Shown: piece by piece, positions 37,573 to 50,516 of the stretch | Position numbering within the stretch: the first letter of the stretch is position 1 | Layout: the number at the start of each line of letters is the position of its first letter | Source of the DNA: Formicarius rufipectus | Taxonomy: Eukaryota; Chordata; Aves; Passeriformes; Formicariidae | DNA length: 64,000 bases | Direction of reading: 5' to 3' | NCBI GenBank assembly: GCA_013399695.1 | Contig: VXAU01001770.1 | Location: 372,001 to 436,000, forward strand | The notes under the pieces: generated by a model | Database searches by the model: none | Told to the model about the DNA's origin: nothing | What the model saw: the letters and a program-made list of their open reading frames with translations, nothing else | Program-made: the position numbers and the translations under genes

Positions 37573-38769
37573 TTCTTTGTATTTACAGCTTACTGCTTCC
37601 AGTAGTCCACACGTCCTTCAATATCCAGCTATGATGACATAAATATTCTTGTTTAGTTTTTAAAACCTATTAACGTCTGTATTTCAAGTTGATTTAGTAA
37701 GCACCATTACCTCTACACTCTATATTTTATACACTGAGTGTTTCTACCCACACTCCTCTTCTCCTCCTGTTCACACCTTTCTTGTGAAAGCACTTTCAAA
37801 GTATTGCCCGCACTCAGAGGCAAGGGGGTATATTCTTTTTAATGTAGCATTTTGAAAATTAAAGGCAGATATATTTGGTTGGCATGAATGCATACTGTGC
37901 TTTGTTTTGCTATAAATCAAAAGAAATTGGAACTGTAAGACCCTAAGAGAGAAAATGGCTCTTGTCTTCTCCAATTATCTTAAAGGAATATGCATGATAA
38001 CAACACAATTCAAATGAAGTCATTCTGCTATGTTAAAAAGCATTTCCCTTCAGAAGCACATTTCTCTCTTTGTTAATAGGACAACACATTAAATCCTTAA
38101 AGTTCCTTTTTATAAGTCTAAAAGAGATGTCCTTTCAATTCAATAGATACCTTCTCTTCCCTCCCTCTCTCCATACAGCAATGTATTTTATAATATTTTC
38201 AGCTCAGAATCTAGGCTTAATGAGGATGTCAGTGAAGCTATGGAACCACTTAGCTATATTATTATTTGAGTAAATTCTTCTACTACTCCATAAAATTATG
38301 TCCTCAGAACTACACTGTGAGCTGTTATTAAACAAACAAGACTATTAATTGAAAGTATATGTAAAAAGAGAGAGAACTGAACAGGTCTCAAATCATTCAA
38401 CTTCACAGCTTATCCTCTAAGAACACAGCAGCTGTAAAAAGCTTCTGAGAATAAAATCAGTGATACAATATAATACTCCAGCTGCCTCCATTTCTTCATG
38501 TCTAAAAGAATGAGGCAACACTTTATTATGTACAATATTTCAGGAAATTACCTTACTAGTGTTTGTGAAACAATTTAAGACACTTGGATGAATGGCACTT
38601 TAGAAACATGAGAAGTGCTATTTAAAAACTTAAAATCTCAATATGCTATAGACCAATCCATGTCCTTAAATACTGTCAGGATTAATATTATGCACAATGT
38701 TTTGACATTTCATTTAGCAAACACTTAATATCCCTCTGCCCCACCAAGTCCTTCACTTGAAATACATAC

Positions 38770-38938
38770 CTTGAGAAATATCCTCTACGGCTCTCCGAAT
38801 ACCTCTATCAAATGCTCTAGCATCAGCAGGACTCTGAAATGTGAGGCCGAATTTTTTGTCATCAATCTTCCAGTGGTAAAAAGTAGGAGTAACTTTGTTG
38901 TAAACGAGGTCTTTCTTTAGTGTGCATTCCAAGACCAC
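38770..38938 (-). CDS. SPRED1: SPRED1 exon 3: second half of the EVH1 domain
   Basis: This 169-nt exon starts in phase 0 (VVLECTLKKDLVYNKVTP) and ends after the first base of a Gly codon, with donor AAG followed by GTATGT at 38769. The acceptor AG is at 38940-38939. The length and both phases equal mammalian exon 3. It encodes the EVH1 core WKIDDKKFGLTFQSPADARA and then FDRGIRRAVEDISQG, nearly identical to human. In SPRED1 the EVH1 domain binds the GAP-related domain of neurofibromin and brings it to the membrane. Only a few conservative substitutions are seen (M to T, I to V, H to Y, I to V). Confidence 0.97.
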
Positions 38939-39630
38939 CTTCCAGAAAGAACACGGAAAAATATCAGGGACCAATATATCAAATCTGAGAACAAAAGGTA
39001 GTCATACATCATAGTAACAGATAGAAATCTCTCTTTAAATTTCTTCCTGTTACAAGGATGTAATTTTGACTTCATTTCCATCACAGTCAAATTATTCACT
39101 ATCAGTTGCTGATGGGTGGTATGGGTTAAGAGCACTATTTGTATACTAAGGTAATCTTCTCATTCAAAAATCTCACCCACGAAAGTGTCTCATACCTGCA
39201 GCAAGCATTTCTGTCAGTACAAATGATAGATGCTCAGCAAATTAAATAGGCTACATCTCCTAAAACACGTTACTGTGCTGATATAAAATTTTACTTTATC
39301 ACTGGGCATTTTATTTATATATTTATTCTATAAATTTTTTGAGCATGAAACTAACTTAATGCTGCTTTCAGCCACATCAGATTTCTCCTAGAAAGGCTAC
39401 TAGACAAGTGAAAATAATAGAGGACAATTGTTTTAAAAACTGAAATTAATAAAACCAAATATCTTTATGAATATATTACTGCCTGCATCTAGACTAAAAT
39501 ATATTTATGGTTCATGTTCAACTATAACAAAAGCAGTAATTAACAATAACGAACAGAACTATTTGGCTACAAAATCATTAAAAGTATACATGTATATTCA
39601 GTTCTGAAGCAAAGTCATAGTCTTCACATA

Positions 39631-39868
39631 AAATCATAGAATGGTTTGGGTTGGAAGGTACCTCAAATATCATTTAGTTCCAGCTTCTCTGGACAACCTG
39701 TTCCAGTGCCTCACTACTCTCACAGTAAAGAATTTTTTCCTAGTATCTAATCTAAATCTACTCTCTTTCAGTTTGAAGCCCTTTCCCCTTGTCCATGATT
39801 TTGTAAATAGTCCCACTCCATCTTTCTTGTAGTCGCCCTTCAAGTACTGGAATGTCTCAATTTCCCTG
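39631..39868 (-). mobile_element. CR1 LINE 3' fragment
   Basis: Read on the plus strand it begins ATCATAGAATGGTTTGGGTT, the reverse complement of the CR1 3' end. It continues with CTGTTCCAGTGCCTCACTAC and the TCTTTCAGTTTGAAGCC region. It is 5' truncated, as usual for CR1, and inserted antisense to its consensus inside SPRED1 intron 2. The mid-part is internally shortened (the ..CCATGGGCAGGG.. section is missing). Confidence 0.93.
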
Positions 39869-42800
39869 CTTTAAATAGTCTGATTTTAAAAATATATTTG
39901 TGTATTTACTGGCAAAAATTATTTTAACCAATGTTGTTACACTGAGTGTTTCTTGATTTTAAAAAATCCAATGCAAATAAGAAAGTTTGGAGGGATTCAC
40001 TGATCTGCTCCTTTAGTACTAGGTATAATAAAGCTCACAGCAAGATGGTCTGTATCTCCGTATTACCATTTGATGCTGAAAACCTACACTGAGAGATGAA
40101 TGAGAATTTTCAATATTCTATCATTTCAACACTAATTTACTTTTAGAACTTTAATGATTAGTTCTGTTACATATTCAGCTTTATAAGAGAAAAAATACAA
40201 AATTCCTTTCAGGACAAGGTAAAATTAGTTTAATTATAAACATAACTGAGAAAAAAAATCTCTTGAATTAAAAAAAATGTCTACTTATGTTATTCTTACA
40301 TATTCCTTTTCTTCCTCCTCTCCTTTCATGTCTAATTACTCACAGGCAAAAAGGTATTTTTCTTTCGCTCTTTATTATTTATTCTCCCTACATGCCATCA
40401 TCTCCTCTCGATTGTTACTGCTTTTACCTCTGTCCCTAGAAGGATGACATTCTTGCTGCACATATAAACTCTTTCAGCATTAAAATAATTTTTGTTACTT
40501 CACTTGGAATTCCCTAAATGGTCAACAGTTTGTAGGTAATACTGCCTACAAGGAAACATAGCAAGGAATCCTAACTATTTGCTGTAGGCATGCAGAAAAG
40601 GTGCTGCAGAAAGAAAAGTATTATTCTGCAGTTCTAAGGTGTAATAAATGATCTTCTGTTGTTTCTTTGGATGATTTTAAACTAGCTTCCTCCTTAGGAG
40701 TTAAAAATGAAGAGTCCTCTCTAGGTCTGTGAACTCTTTTGTGGGATCTCCAATATATTAGTATCAATTCCTTTCATGACAAATTTTGTGTGCACTTTCA
40801 TAAAAGACATCCACAAAAAGTACTGCCCGATTTAACAGCACCTCAATGAACATCTGGTCTCAAAGGAATTAAACCAGTTTACTTGATACTGAAAATTCTA
40901 CCTGGTGACAACTGAATGGAGATAAATAACTGGACTGAAACTTTAGTGAGCAGAAGCTATGATCTACAAAGATACCCAAACTAAAACAGAAAATCCCCAA
41001 ACTGAGTACCTCCAACCCCCTAAACAACACTGGTACCACAACCCCCCCTCCCACCTCTAGCCACCGCAATGTTTTATATGACAAGCTATAATTAACAAAA
41101 TAAGCAAACATCCTCTGCAGCATTAATTGTTTTCAGCTTGATTTAAGGAAAGAATAAATTGATGGGATGACACTGATTTTTCACATCTAAGCCTGTATGA
41201 AAACAGAGCAGTTAACACAGAAAATATAAGTGAAAGGGCACTGAAAATGGAAAAACTTACTGTATCAAAATAGCACATATTTATCAGGTATAATAATCCA
41301 TGTAAGCATGACTTCATACCTGCCCCATCTGAGAGAAAACTGAAAAACTGTAGGTCAAACAGCAAGATGATGTAAGAGCTGTATTACAGCCCATCAAAAT
41401 CTTTCCTCAAACTTTAAAGCCAATTTAAAAAGTAAAAAATTTAAGTATTTCAACAGTAGATTTTCAGAAGAGAATGGTATTTATATTCAGTTTTAGCTTT
41501 GTATTTCTCCCTTTACACAATTACCTATTCTTCAAAATAAAGATTTTAAAATTGTCACTCCTGACTCATGATCCAAAAGATACTAGTACTTTTATTTTTA
41601 TCTCCTTTGGTAAAAACTTGTATGGCAAAGAACTGGAGAAGAAAATAAAACAGAGAAATCTACAAGACTTCTCAATCAAGAGTGTAAAATTCAGCAAAGT
41701 CTAAAAACCTGTAAGTTTGAGCCTAATGTATGTTTAACACTAGTGTTATTAAAATAGAAGACAGCTACTGTAACACAGTAGGAAAGAGCAGCAACTGATG
41801 AGGTTGGGAGGGAACCAGATCTAGGAAGATGAGTATGATAAAGGAGGAAACATATAATTACATAAAAAGTCTTCTCAATATATCCTTCCATTCCAACACC
41901 AATCTTAACAACCTGACCAAACTAGCAAGAAGCATTCATTCTCATAAATTCAACAGTTCCACCACAGTGATTTTCTTCTCAGATAACTACGATGCTTTTT
42001 GTGAATGCCAGGAGATGTTTTAAATACTTCTGTACTGCACAAAAATTTTGGAAGTTCTACATGTAGACTGAAGTTCGTTCAGAAAAGGGCTGATAGCAAC
42101 CCACCTCTCAGATATATAAAGAAATGATGAGAACTCTCTTCAACAATGAACTTCAATATTTTGGAGTTCAATCTCAAAGTATTTCATGTATACAGCTAAC
42201 TTACAAACTATGATCTACAGTCCTAATTAAATGCCTGCATAGCCTATAAAATATAGAGAACGATCTGGCACACTGAAATGCAACTGCAATGGAGTGTCAG
42301 AAGCAGAACCTGGAGAAGCAACAACTAAATCTAGTTCACTCCCTTTCAGTACAACCATTTAAAAGGCATCTGGAAGATATCTCCATCAAGTACCTCATCT
42401 GTGGATTTCAAGATGTTTTGGAATGAATTCCACCCTTCTACTATCACATAGGTTAAACAGCTATATTGGCATTATGATTCCCATGTATCTTAGGTAAAAG
42501 CCATAGGAACTGAATTCCATTTGCTCTCTGAGATATTTCAAAACCTACAGTTCCCTGTGTCCCAGAAAAGCAGTCCAAGTTCCATCCTCTACGTTTTCCA
42601 GGATAAGGAAATTCCTTTACCTTCTCTGGAAGCTAAGTCAGTTCACAGAAAGACCTACTGGCCAGGGGAAATCAAAATATAATCCAGTTAGAAGGTATGT
42701 GCAATGTGACTTGAGGGAATGGGTGGAACTTCATTTGTAATGACGACTTTCTTTTATAAGCCACTGAACTATTTTCAGAAACAGCTTGCAAAAAAGCGAG

Positions 42801-45207
42801 CAAACAAAAAACAACAGTCCAGGTGACTAAGCTATAATGACTTCTAGATACTACAATAGATTAAACATTCCTGAAGACACAAGTGCCCTAAGTCTGAATA
42901 ACTAAAGTGTTCAAAATGGTTTAGGAAGGTTTTTTTGTAAAATATTGTTACTTTCTCTTTGCAAATCCAATGGTAGAGCAACCAAGTAAACAAATAACTT
43001 CAAAGATTATTCAGACATACAGGTTTACCAAGGGCATTCTAAAATGAGATTAGAGTGATACTGGAGCACAGAAACAGCAGATTCAGTATAACATTTCCTC
43101 AAAATCTCAAGATGATCACAGCATTTGGTCTCTACTCAATATCAAATATGATACCTCCCACTTTTACTTTATTTTTAAATAAAAATTAAAATGTGCCATT
43201 ATTATGTAGTATAATAACCAGCTGTCAATTCTATCTGGACTAAAAATTCAATTATTTGGCTTAAGATTAAAAAATGCGCTTTTACAGTGACTCCACAGGA
43301 ATATCCTAAGAACAAATGTAAAACCATTCACTATACTTAAAGCAAAAGGATCAGAACAGTTCTAGAACCAGTGACTGGACCCTTGTTCAACAGAATTTGT
43401 CTTTCAGTCCCTGCTACCTACTGCCCTTCTGAATGAGCCTCAAGACCTGATCTAACGATATCTATCTAAGTGTAATATCTTGTTTCTTTTATGCCAAGAG
43501 AGGTCTTGTTGTGTAACATAAAACTTTGTTGTTAATTCATTACACATTAGCTGTTGCTGGTAAGCACCTTATCTAATATCTGTGGAAATATGCATATACA
43601 TAGTGTCCTTTTACTCAGTTATCAAAGAATCTCCAGATCTCCAGTACTCTTCCCCACACCCTAAATCTGTGTTTGTTAGTTTCCTGAGTTTTTTACTCAA
43701 TATACACTGGATAGATGTTCTTCCACGGCTCATTTCTTCTACCTTTTGTCCTATGTTTTCAAGGGGCTGACTTCCAAACGCAACTTCCTGAAACTGCATC
43801 AAGATCACAATCTGCCCTGACAGACTAGTAGAGGTCCCATTTGGGGTCACATAGGGGGAGGACAGATGGACACAGAACAGGACACACAAAAAAATCAAAA
43901 CCAAACCAAACAGTTCAAGACAATAAAGGTTTGGAAAGCATATTCATGCTAACATGAACTTGCTTCTGGAGAGGAAGAGGAGCAGAAACATTTAAAACCT
44001 TCTACCCAAAGTGGAAACAAAGCAAGGCTTGACCAGGGGGAACAGAAGGGAGAGTGCAAACAGGTCAGGACACTGATGACTTGACATTTTCATATGCGTG
44101 CAGGCAAAACATTAAACCAGCCTTTGGTTCTGAGCATTTTATTACCCTCAAATTCTTAAGACAAGCTGTGAACGTTTCAGGTATTAAGATAAAATTATAA
44201 AGTATCTCTAAATGCAATTAAGCTTCTCAAAAACAGTCTCAATAAGGCTAAAAAAAAGTTTTAAGGGGAACTACTGCAAAGTGAGGAAGGAACTGCAGGT
44301 GCACATAGCTGTGCGGGAACACAGGGTACTCTGCTAATAGCACTACGCCTCAGTGAAAAAACTGAGTCAGCAGAATTTCTATTTATATGCTCTCTTCTAC
44401 AATAGTCACAGTCAAGGCAGGAAACTCAGCAGTCCTGCCTCATGGGAGAAACTGGTGCGCTTGAGAAAGGATCAGCAGTATGCTATAAGATATTCTACCT
44501 TTTAAGCTAATACAGGAGTCAAAATTCACTGGCAGAAAAGAGTAGTTCTTGATAAGTCATAAAGATGGAGCTTTTCTGCCTTCTCCACTTCTCTTTGTTT
44601 CCACACTAAGGCAGAGCCTCATTGAGAAATCTACTTGACACACAAGTAACCAGGCAATTCCTAGTAAACCCATTTTGTCTTCCACAGGTCTGCACGTAGA
44701 TGAAATGGCTGAGATCTTACACCAGTTTCCTTTTGTGAGGCTGATTTTCATGATGCTATTTAAGATAAGTTTATTACTGAGATTTGCTTTAAAGTAGCTG
44801 ATGAATGAATGCTGTCTATGTGTTCACCAAAACAGATCAATTCTTGAACCAGTCAGCTTCAAGCTATCTTCCAATACAAAGTGGTTCCCATGTAAAATGG
44901 CTACTTTCTGTCATTGCCAAATTCCACAACTAACTGAAGAATTAATGAGGAATTCCTTCTGATTTTATGTTTGTAACAAATTATCTCATTTCCAACACTC
45001 CTATTAAATGCAATATCACTGGTAGATAAACAAGTTAACAATATTTAACTGCAACCCTTCACTGGGGAAAAACAAATAATTGGCTCTTTTATAATCACTG
45101 ACATAAAAAAGCTTAGCAACAGCATTAGACTGAAACTACAAATTTACTTTCTAGCTTAGAGGCAACAACAACCAAGCATTTATACTTATGTCCCATGTAG
45201 TTTTAGT

Positions 45208-45453
45208 ATCACAGAATCACAGAATATGCTGAGTTGAAAGGGACCCACAAGGATCATGGAGTCCAATTCTTAGTCCTGCACAGGACCATCCTCAAACATC
45301 ACACCATGTGCCCAAGAGTATCATCCAAATGCTTCTTGAACTCTGGCAGGCTTGGTGCTGTGACCACTTCTCTCAGGACCCTGTTCCAGCACCAACCACC
45401 CCCCGGGTGAAGAACCTTCCTCTAATATCCAAACTAAATGTTCCCTGACACAA
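45208..45453 (-). mobile_element. CR1 LINE 3' fragment beside exon 2
   Basis: Plus-strand AATCACAGAATATGCTGAGT and GGACCCACAAGGATCATGGA mark the 3' end of a CR1 subfamily. The region ends in AAGAACCTTCCTCTAATATCC and ATGTTCCCTGACACAAC. It lies antisense to the CR1 consensus, so its own 3' end points away from exon 2. Only about 30 bases separate it from the SPRED1 exon 2 donor. Confidence 0.93.
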
Positions 45454-45483
45454 CTATGATCATTAAATGATACAAATTGTTAC

Positions 45484-45658
45484 CGTTTTATCCCTGAGTC
45501 GTTCTCCATGGATAAGAAAATCAGCACAGCTATTCTCTTCCTGGGGAATGACTTTGAAGACTGTGACACAGCTTAGTCCACCCCCTCCAAGTGGTAACCA
45601 TCCACCACTTGAGTCATCCCGGGTCATCACCACAGCTCGCACTCGTGCATAACTATTA
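45484..45658 (-). CDS. SPRED1: SPRED1 exon 2: first half of the EVH1 domain
   Basis: This 175-nt exon begins with the last base of a split codon (a T, fitting Asp as in human), then NSYARVRAVVMTRDDSSGGW, and ends in phase 0 at LRDKT. The acceptor is TTTTTCAG at 45666-45659 and the donor is ACG followed by GTAACA at 45483. Length and phases equal mammalian exon 2. It carries the EVH1 start, including the WLPLGG segment and VTVFKV strand. Differences from human include a Pro in IPQEEN and His in LIHGERL. The initiator Met and about 11 residues belong to exon 1, outside this window. SPRED2 differs clearly here (WFPQEGGG), so the assignment is SPRED1. Confidence 0.97.
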
Positions 45659-46820
45659 CTGAAAAAGATGCAAAAGAAGAAATTAGTTTAGAAACAGAAA
45701 CCAGTGAAGTCCAGTTAAAAACAACAAGCCCATAAACAGGGTCACAATAATTAACACTTTCCACAACCATCATCCTAGAAGAAATCAATAAACCGACTTC
45801 TAAAAAATATTCCTCTGTACTTTCAGGCCTTCATTAGGACTTTTTGGAGCTTATATGTGATTCTTTGTAAAGAAACTTAACCAGAGAAGGTAGTGACCAA
45901 GTCAAAACTGTTATTCTTCTAAAAACTTTACGGTCAGTAATGTAGCTAGAGGGCTGAGAAGAGAGTAAGAATCAACTCGGGGTTTATTTTAGACTAATCA
46001 TGACTCCAGTCATGAAATTGCATAGAAAAGAGAACAAGAAAGCACAAAGAGGTCAGGTCTTCCGTCACTGAAATCTAAATAAGAACAGGTTCCTAGCCAG
46101 AAACCCCACTACCCATTGTCCATCCCTCCTCCCTACGCATATAACCCATCCTTTGCCAGGGTAGGTCAGGACACACATACTGTGGGGTTCAACGACAGAA
46201 CCAGTTATGGCTACTTAAAATCACTATTTACATATCTACTAGCTGGTCCTCTCCTGTAATGAAAGCATTTTACAAATTAACGTCTTTTTACATAATTTAG
46301 CATTCTTATAAAATGAACAAGTTGTTATCACGTCATTACTTAGGAGCCAACTTCCTTTTTCAGAAAGGAAAACGAGGTTTTGGTGATCTCTCTCTGCTTT
46401 TACTTCTTCCTTTCAAATTAAATAATAAATTTTAGTTTTGGTTATGAATTTGCTAGTACATCAGCTGGAAAACCCTATGGTTTACCAAGAATAAGATCGT
46501 CTATTCTAAGTATGGTTTACTGCATGAATGTAACAGTCAGTGAACAAACATTTCAACACCTTAAAATAAGTACGATTCACGTTATCTTTTACAACATATT
46601 CCTGATCGAGGGTTTAAGTACTTATAATGCCAGTTGGCATTATAAAGGTTAAAGAGAAAGTATTAGAAGAGGGCAAAACTGACCCTTCTGTACAAAATTA
46701 CTTGTGATAAAACCATTCACCAAGCTGTTGTACTTTTAAAAGACTGCTGTTTTATTTTTTTCGCTGAATATCCCAAAATAACAAAGGTAGGCTTTTCTGC
46801 GTAATTAACGTATTACATTC

Positions 46821-46892
46821 TCACACACACACATATATGAGTCACACATATGATTCACTTATGTGTGTGTGTGTGTGTGTATATATATGTGT
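46821..46892. repeat. CA ... TG dinucleotide inverted pair
   Basis: A (CA)6 run with ATATATGA is followed about 30 bases later by (TG)10 and (TA)4. The two halves are complementary and could fold as a hairpin. Confidence 0.8.
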
Positions 46893-49556
46893 AAGAATTC
46901 TGCTGGAAGCATCTAAACCTTAAATACATAATGGTTTGCGAAGTGGAAAATAAGACTATAAATCTTTAGCTTTTTGTTTGTCCCCTCCAAGCAAATCTCA
47001 GCCCCCTCCTCTCTCTACACTTCATAGTTCAAATGACAGTTCGGTCAATGTTCTTCACCATTTCTGTACCAACTTCTTTTAGCATGTATTAAAACACAGC
47101 AAATATAATTTTAAAAATTCCAATCCTTCTTTGTATGCATCTATCACAATTCTCATATCTGCCAACAAAAATGGCTACATCTTGATCCTTAATAATATTA
47201 CTGAAAGTTGAATCATTCATTCACTGGTCTCTATCACTGTGTTTCACTTTGATACAAGTTCAGATTGTAGTTGTACACTTCAGACATAGGTAGTCTTCTG
47301 TCACATTTTTCTCCAATGAGCCTCTTCTGACAGAAACTGAGGACACTGACACCTTCCTCTGAAACAGTAAGAAATAGTATGCACTGACTGGTTAAGCCTG
47401 CACACTGCCTTTGGTATGCTCCATTTGAGTGAAACACAGATTTAGCTTTCAAGTTTTAAAATCTATAAACTGGTTGTACATCTGAATATTAGAGCTCTCC
47501 TTTCTGTATCAAGAGACTGCAGTAAGAGTTCAGCTAAACATCATTTAGGGATATCACAGAACTTTCCTCAGGCGACATAAGAAAACTTAAGATAAAACAT
47601 ATTAATTTTACCCTAAAATGAAAGTTTACACTTCACATCCATTTTCTTTCCAAGAACTGCTAAGGACAAGCAAAGATGGAGAATACATTATCACACCTCA
47701 GTGGGTTTAGGTCCTTTCATTTGATCAAAGTTTTCTGTCAGTGTTGGGACTTTCCCTGCCTTCCTATACTGAGATGTCTAGTCAAGTTAACAATCTTGTG
47801 TTTTGCTTTCCATATATTCCAAAGAGTTTTAAACATAACCTTTAAAATATTTCAGAAATGGCTATCAAAGCCACTGCATTAGTGCAAGAGCCAAAATAAA
47901 ATTCTCTAACAGGCATTATTTAATTAATAACTTCTTAAACAGACACAAAACAATTTTTCTGTACAACCACCCTGTAAATTAACTAGGCAAATTCACTACT
48001 GTACTTGCAACAATGCCAAAGACTATTAAGAGAGTTTTTAGTTTTATGTTTCTGTTGGTGACTGTTCTTTTGATATGATTTTTCATATTTGAATGGAACT
48101 CAATTGGTAACAAACACAATTTTTAGTAACAATACAAGCTGGCTTGCAATTAGCTGCAATACAGTGGCAGGAGTTATGAATGATTTCCACTTCCAAAATC
48201 CTTTGCAAACAAAAACGGGATCTGCCTGTCACACTGCTGGTGTGATCAGAAACACTCAGATGTCTTGCATCTCTAAGCATTATAACCGCACCTACTCCTG
48301 GGAACTTCAGAACAAATTGCTCAACTGCTGGGGTAAAAGGGCAGACAAGGCTTCAGTGTTCTCCCAACACAGCCTAACGTTTTCACCTACTCTTGCACGT
48401 TTAGCAGCTCTATCAGAAATATCTGAACAAAGGAGAAACCAAACAAACAGGGCGAACAGTTGAGCTCTAACAAAGCCTTTTCTACCAGAAGCACGTGAAA
48501 TGGAGCACGAAGAGCAGCACTGAAACTGCAGGCCCAAAGTGACTGTACTGCAGCCAACTTTTCCTGAGACTCCGTGATTTTGGTTATGGCCGCTGGAAAC
48601 TCTTGAGGCAGAGCAGTTTGCAGGAAATGGTACTCTGCTCACAGAAGCATGTTGCTTCCAAAAAGTCAGTGCTGAGCACCAGTGAAGAATGGGAACAAGT
48701 ACATTGCCCAAGATCAGTTCCTAAAAACAGGTCTCTCTAATGCCCAAGTGCCTCAGGTAAGGAGGTAAAAGTACAGTGTTCTTACAGGATTACAGGAAGT
48801 TATAAATTGAGATAAAGGAGAAAAAGAAAACCAAAATATCACTACAGTGTTTTTCCCCCTAGTAGTTAAGACTTACTGAAGAGTACAGCATGTCTTAATG
48901 CTATTAAACTTACTGAACATGAAAAGAAGCAATTTTAAGATGGATCTCGTGTGAAGTTTCATTCTAAAAATATTATAAATAAAGATTATTCTTGCACCAA
49001 AACTAAAAGCTCAGTGGTGTGAACTACTCCATCTGAGAGAGCATGGGGGCAAAAACAAAGGGTTACAAACCATAAATCTACAGGAAAGATATAAGACTTA
49101 CAGTCCTTGCCCACCATCAGCCTTATTTTAAGAGCATGAGGCATTAAAATCTGACAACAGGTTTTAAAGGCTCTCTCCTGCCCCCAAAAGCTGTGTGTTT
49201 ATATAATTGTAATGCTCTTTGTGCCCAAATTAACTTATGACCTGGATGACCAAACCATCTAGTAAGTACACCACTGGCCAAGACAGGCTGGTACCTTCAG
49301 CTCAGCAGCTAAGGAAAAATCCTGCTTTTGGTGGCTGGGAGAGGAATACAACTGCAATTCCATCACTGTGAATTTACTTTTTTTTTTTTTTTAAATAAAT
49401 TGGTAATTTGGGTTATTTATGTTTAATATCAAGATAATGACGGACAGCAAATGTTATTATAGCTGTCCTTTCTTCCATTAGCCAACCAAGAGAGAATGAA
49501 GGTTAAGAATTTGCTGCCAAAATACTTTTCCCAGAGAAAAGTGAGAGAGATATTTG

Positions 49557-49580
49557 AGGTGGGGGGGGAGGAAGGGGGAG
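49557..49580 (+). repeat. G-rich purine tract
   Basis: Runs GG, G8, GG and G5 are separated by one to three bases on the plus strand, followed by A-rich sequence. It is capable in principle of G-quadruplex formation. Confidence 0.6.
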
Positions 49581-49849
49581 AAAAAAGCAAGTCATCTTGT
49601 TGCTTTGCCTTTATTTTAACCTAGTTTCAACAGTATGGAAACCAATATAGGACTGGAAAATAAAAAACACTGATTTCAAAAAGTTTGTTAAAACAATTAA
49701 CTGTAGTTGTAAATTAATTTTTTTAGTACTATAAAGCTATTACCATTACTATGAAGAAACCTGGATCTCTAAGTGGGATTATAAACTCAACCATAGGAGA
49801 AAACAACTCTTTGTGATTTCCTAACAATATTTAAATTTTTGGTTTCTTT

Positions 49850-50516
49850 TAAAGCTGGAAAGCAGATTTTCGGAAAAGGACCTCAAGTTTCATATGGACA
49901 CCAAGCTGAACATAAGCCAAAAGCATACCCTTGGGACAAAGGAGGCCAACAATGTCCCAGCTGCATTAGAAGTGTTGCCAGCAGGGCACAGGAGGTGATC
50001 CTGCCCCTCTACTCATCACTAGTGAGGCCAGATTTGGAGAACTGTGTCCAGAGTTGGACTCCACAACATATGAGAAAAACGGAGCCCCTGGAGTGGATCC
50101 AGTGGAGTGCAACAGAAATGACTAAGGGACTGAAGTATCTGTCACATTAGGGAAGGCTGAAAGAGTTTGGGCTGCTTAACCCAGAGAAGACTCCTAGGTG
50201 CCTTATCAGTGTATACAGATACCTGAAGGGAGGGTACAAAGAGGATGGAGACAGGCTCTTTTCAGTGGGGCCCAGTCAGAGGACCATGAGCAACAGCCAC
50301 AAACTGAAACCCAACAGGTTCCATCTGAACATCAGCAACCAACTTCTTCACTTTGAGGATGTCTGAACACTGGCACAGGTTGTCCAGAGAAGTTGTGGAA
50401 TCTCCTTACTTGGAGAGTTTCAAAGTCCAGGGTAACCCACTTTAGAGGGTCCTTCTTTGAGCAGCAAGGGTAGACAAAATAAGCTCCAGAGATGCCTTCC
50501 AACCTCAATTATTCCT
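49850..50516 (+). mobile_element. CR1 LINE fragment, end of ORF2 plus 3' UTR
   Basis: About 670 bases follow the CR1 consensus. In order they are: GGAAAAGGACCTC, ATTAGAAGTGTTGCCAGCAG, GGAGGTGATCCTGCCCCTCT, CTGAAGGGAGGGTACAAAGA, CAGGCTCTTTTCAGTGG, CACAGGTTGTCCAGAGA and finally GCCTTCCAACCTCAATTATT. This is the longest CR1 copy in the window. The reverse transcriptase frame is broken, so it is dead. It is in opposite orientation to SPRED1. Confidence 0.95.

Larger units (their letters stand above)
29973..38769 (-). other. SPRED1: SPRED1 introns 3-4 region; exon 4 not located
   Basis: The reading frame requires an exon here whose length is 2 modulo 3; in mammals it is 47 nt. I could not identify it by eye on the minus strand. 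Two ambiguous bases (36414 and 37572) do not remove enough sequence to hide it. The rest is AT-rich intron with a TG/TA/CA dinucleotide tract near 36.2 kb and no CR1 copy I can defend. Confidence 0.65.
38939..45483 (-). other. SPRED1: SPRED1 intron 2
   Basis: A 6.5-kb intron bounded by GTAACA (donor, 45483) and AG (acceptor, 38940-38939), interrupting the frame in phase 0. It contains two CR1 fragments, one almost touching the donor. Nothing else in it is recognised. Confidence 0.9.

Noticed and set aside
49839..50150. A 103-codon plus-strand open frame
   Set aside because: It lies within the CR1 copy and is a broken piece of that element, not a host gene.
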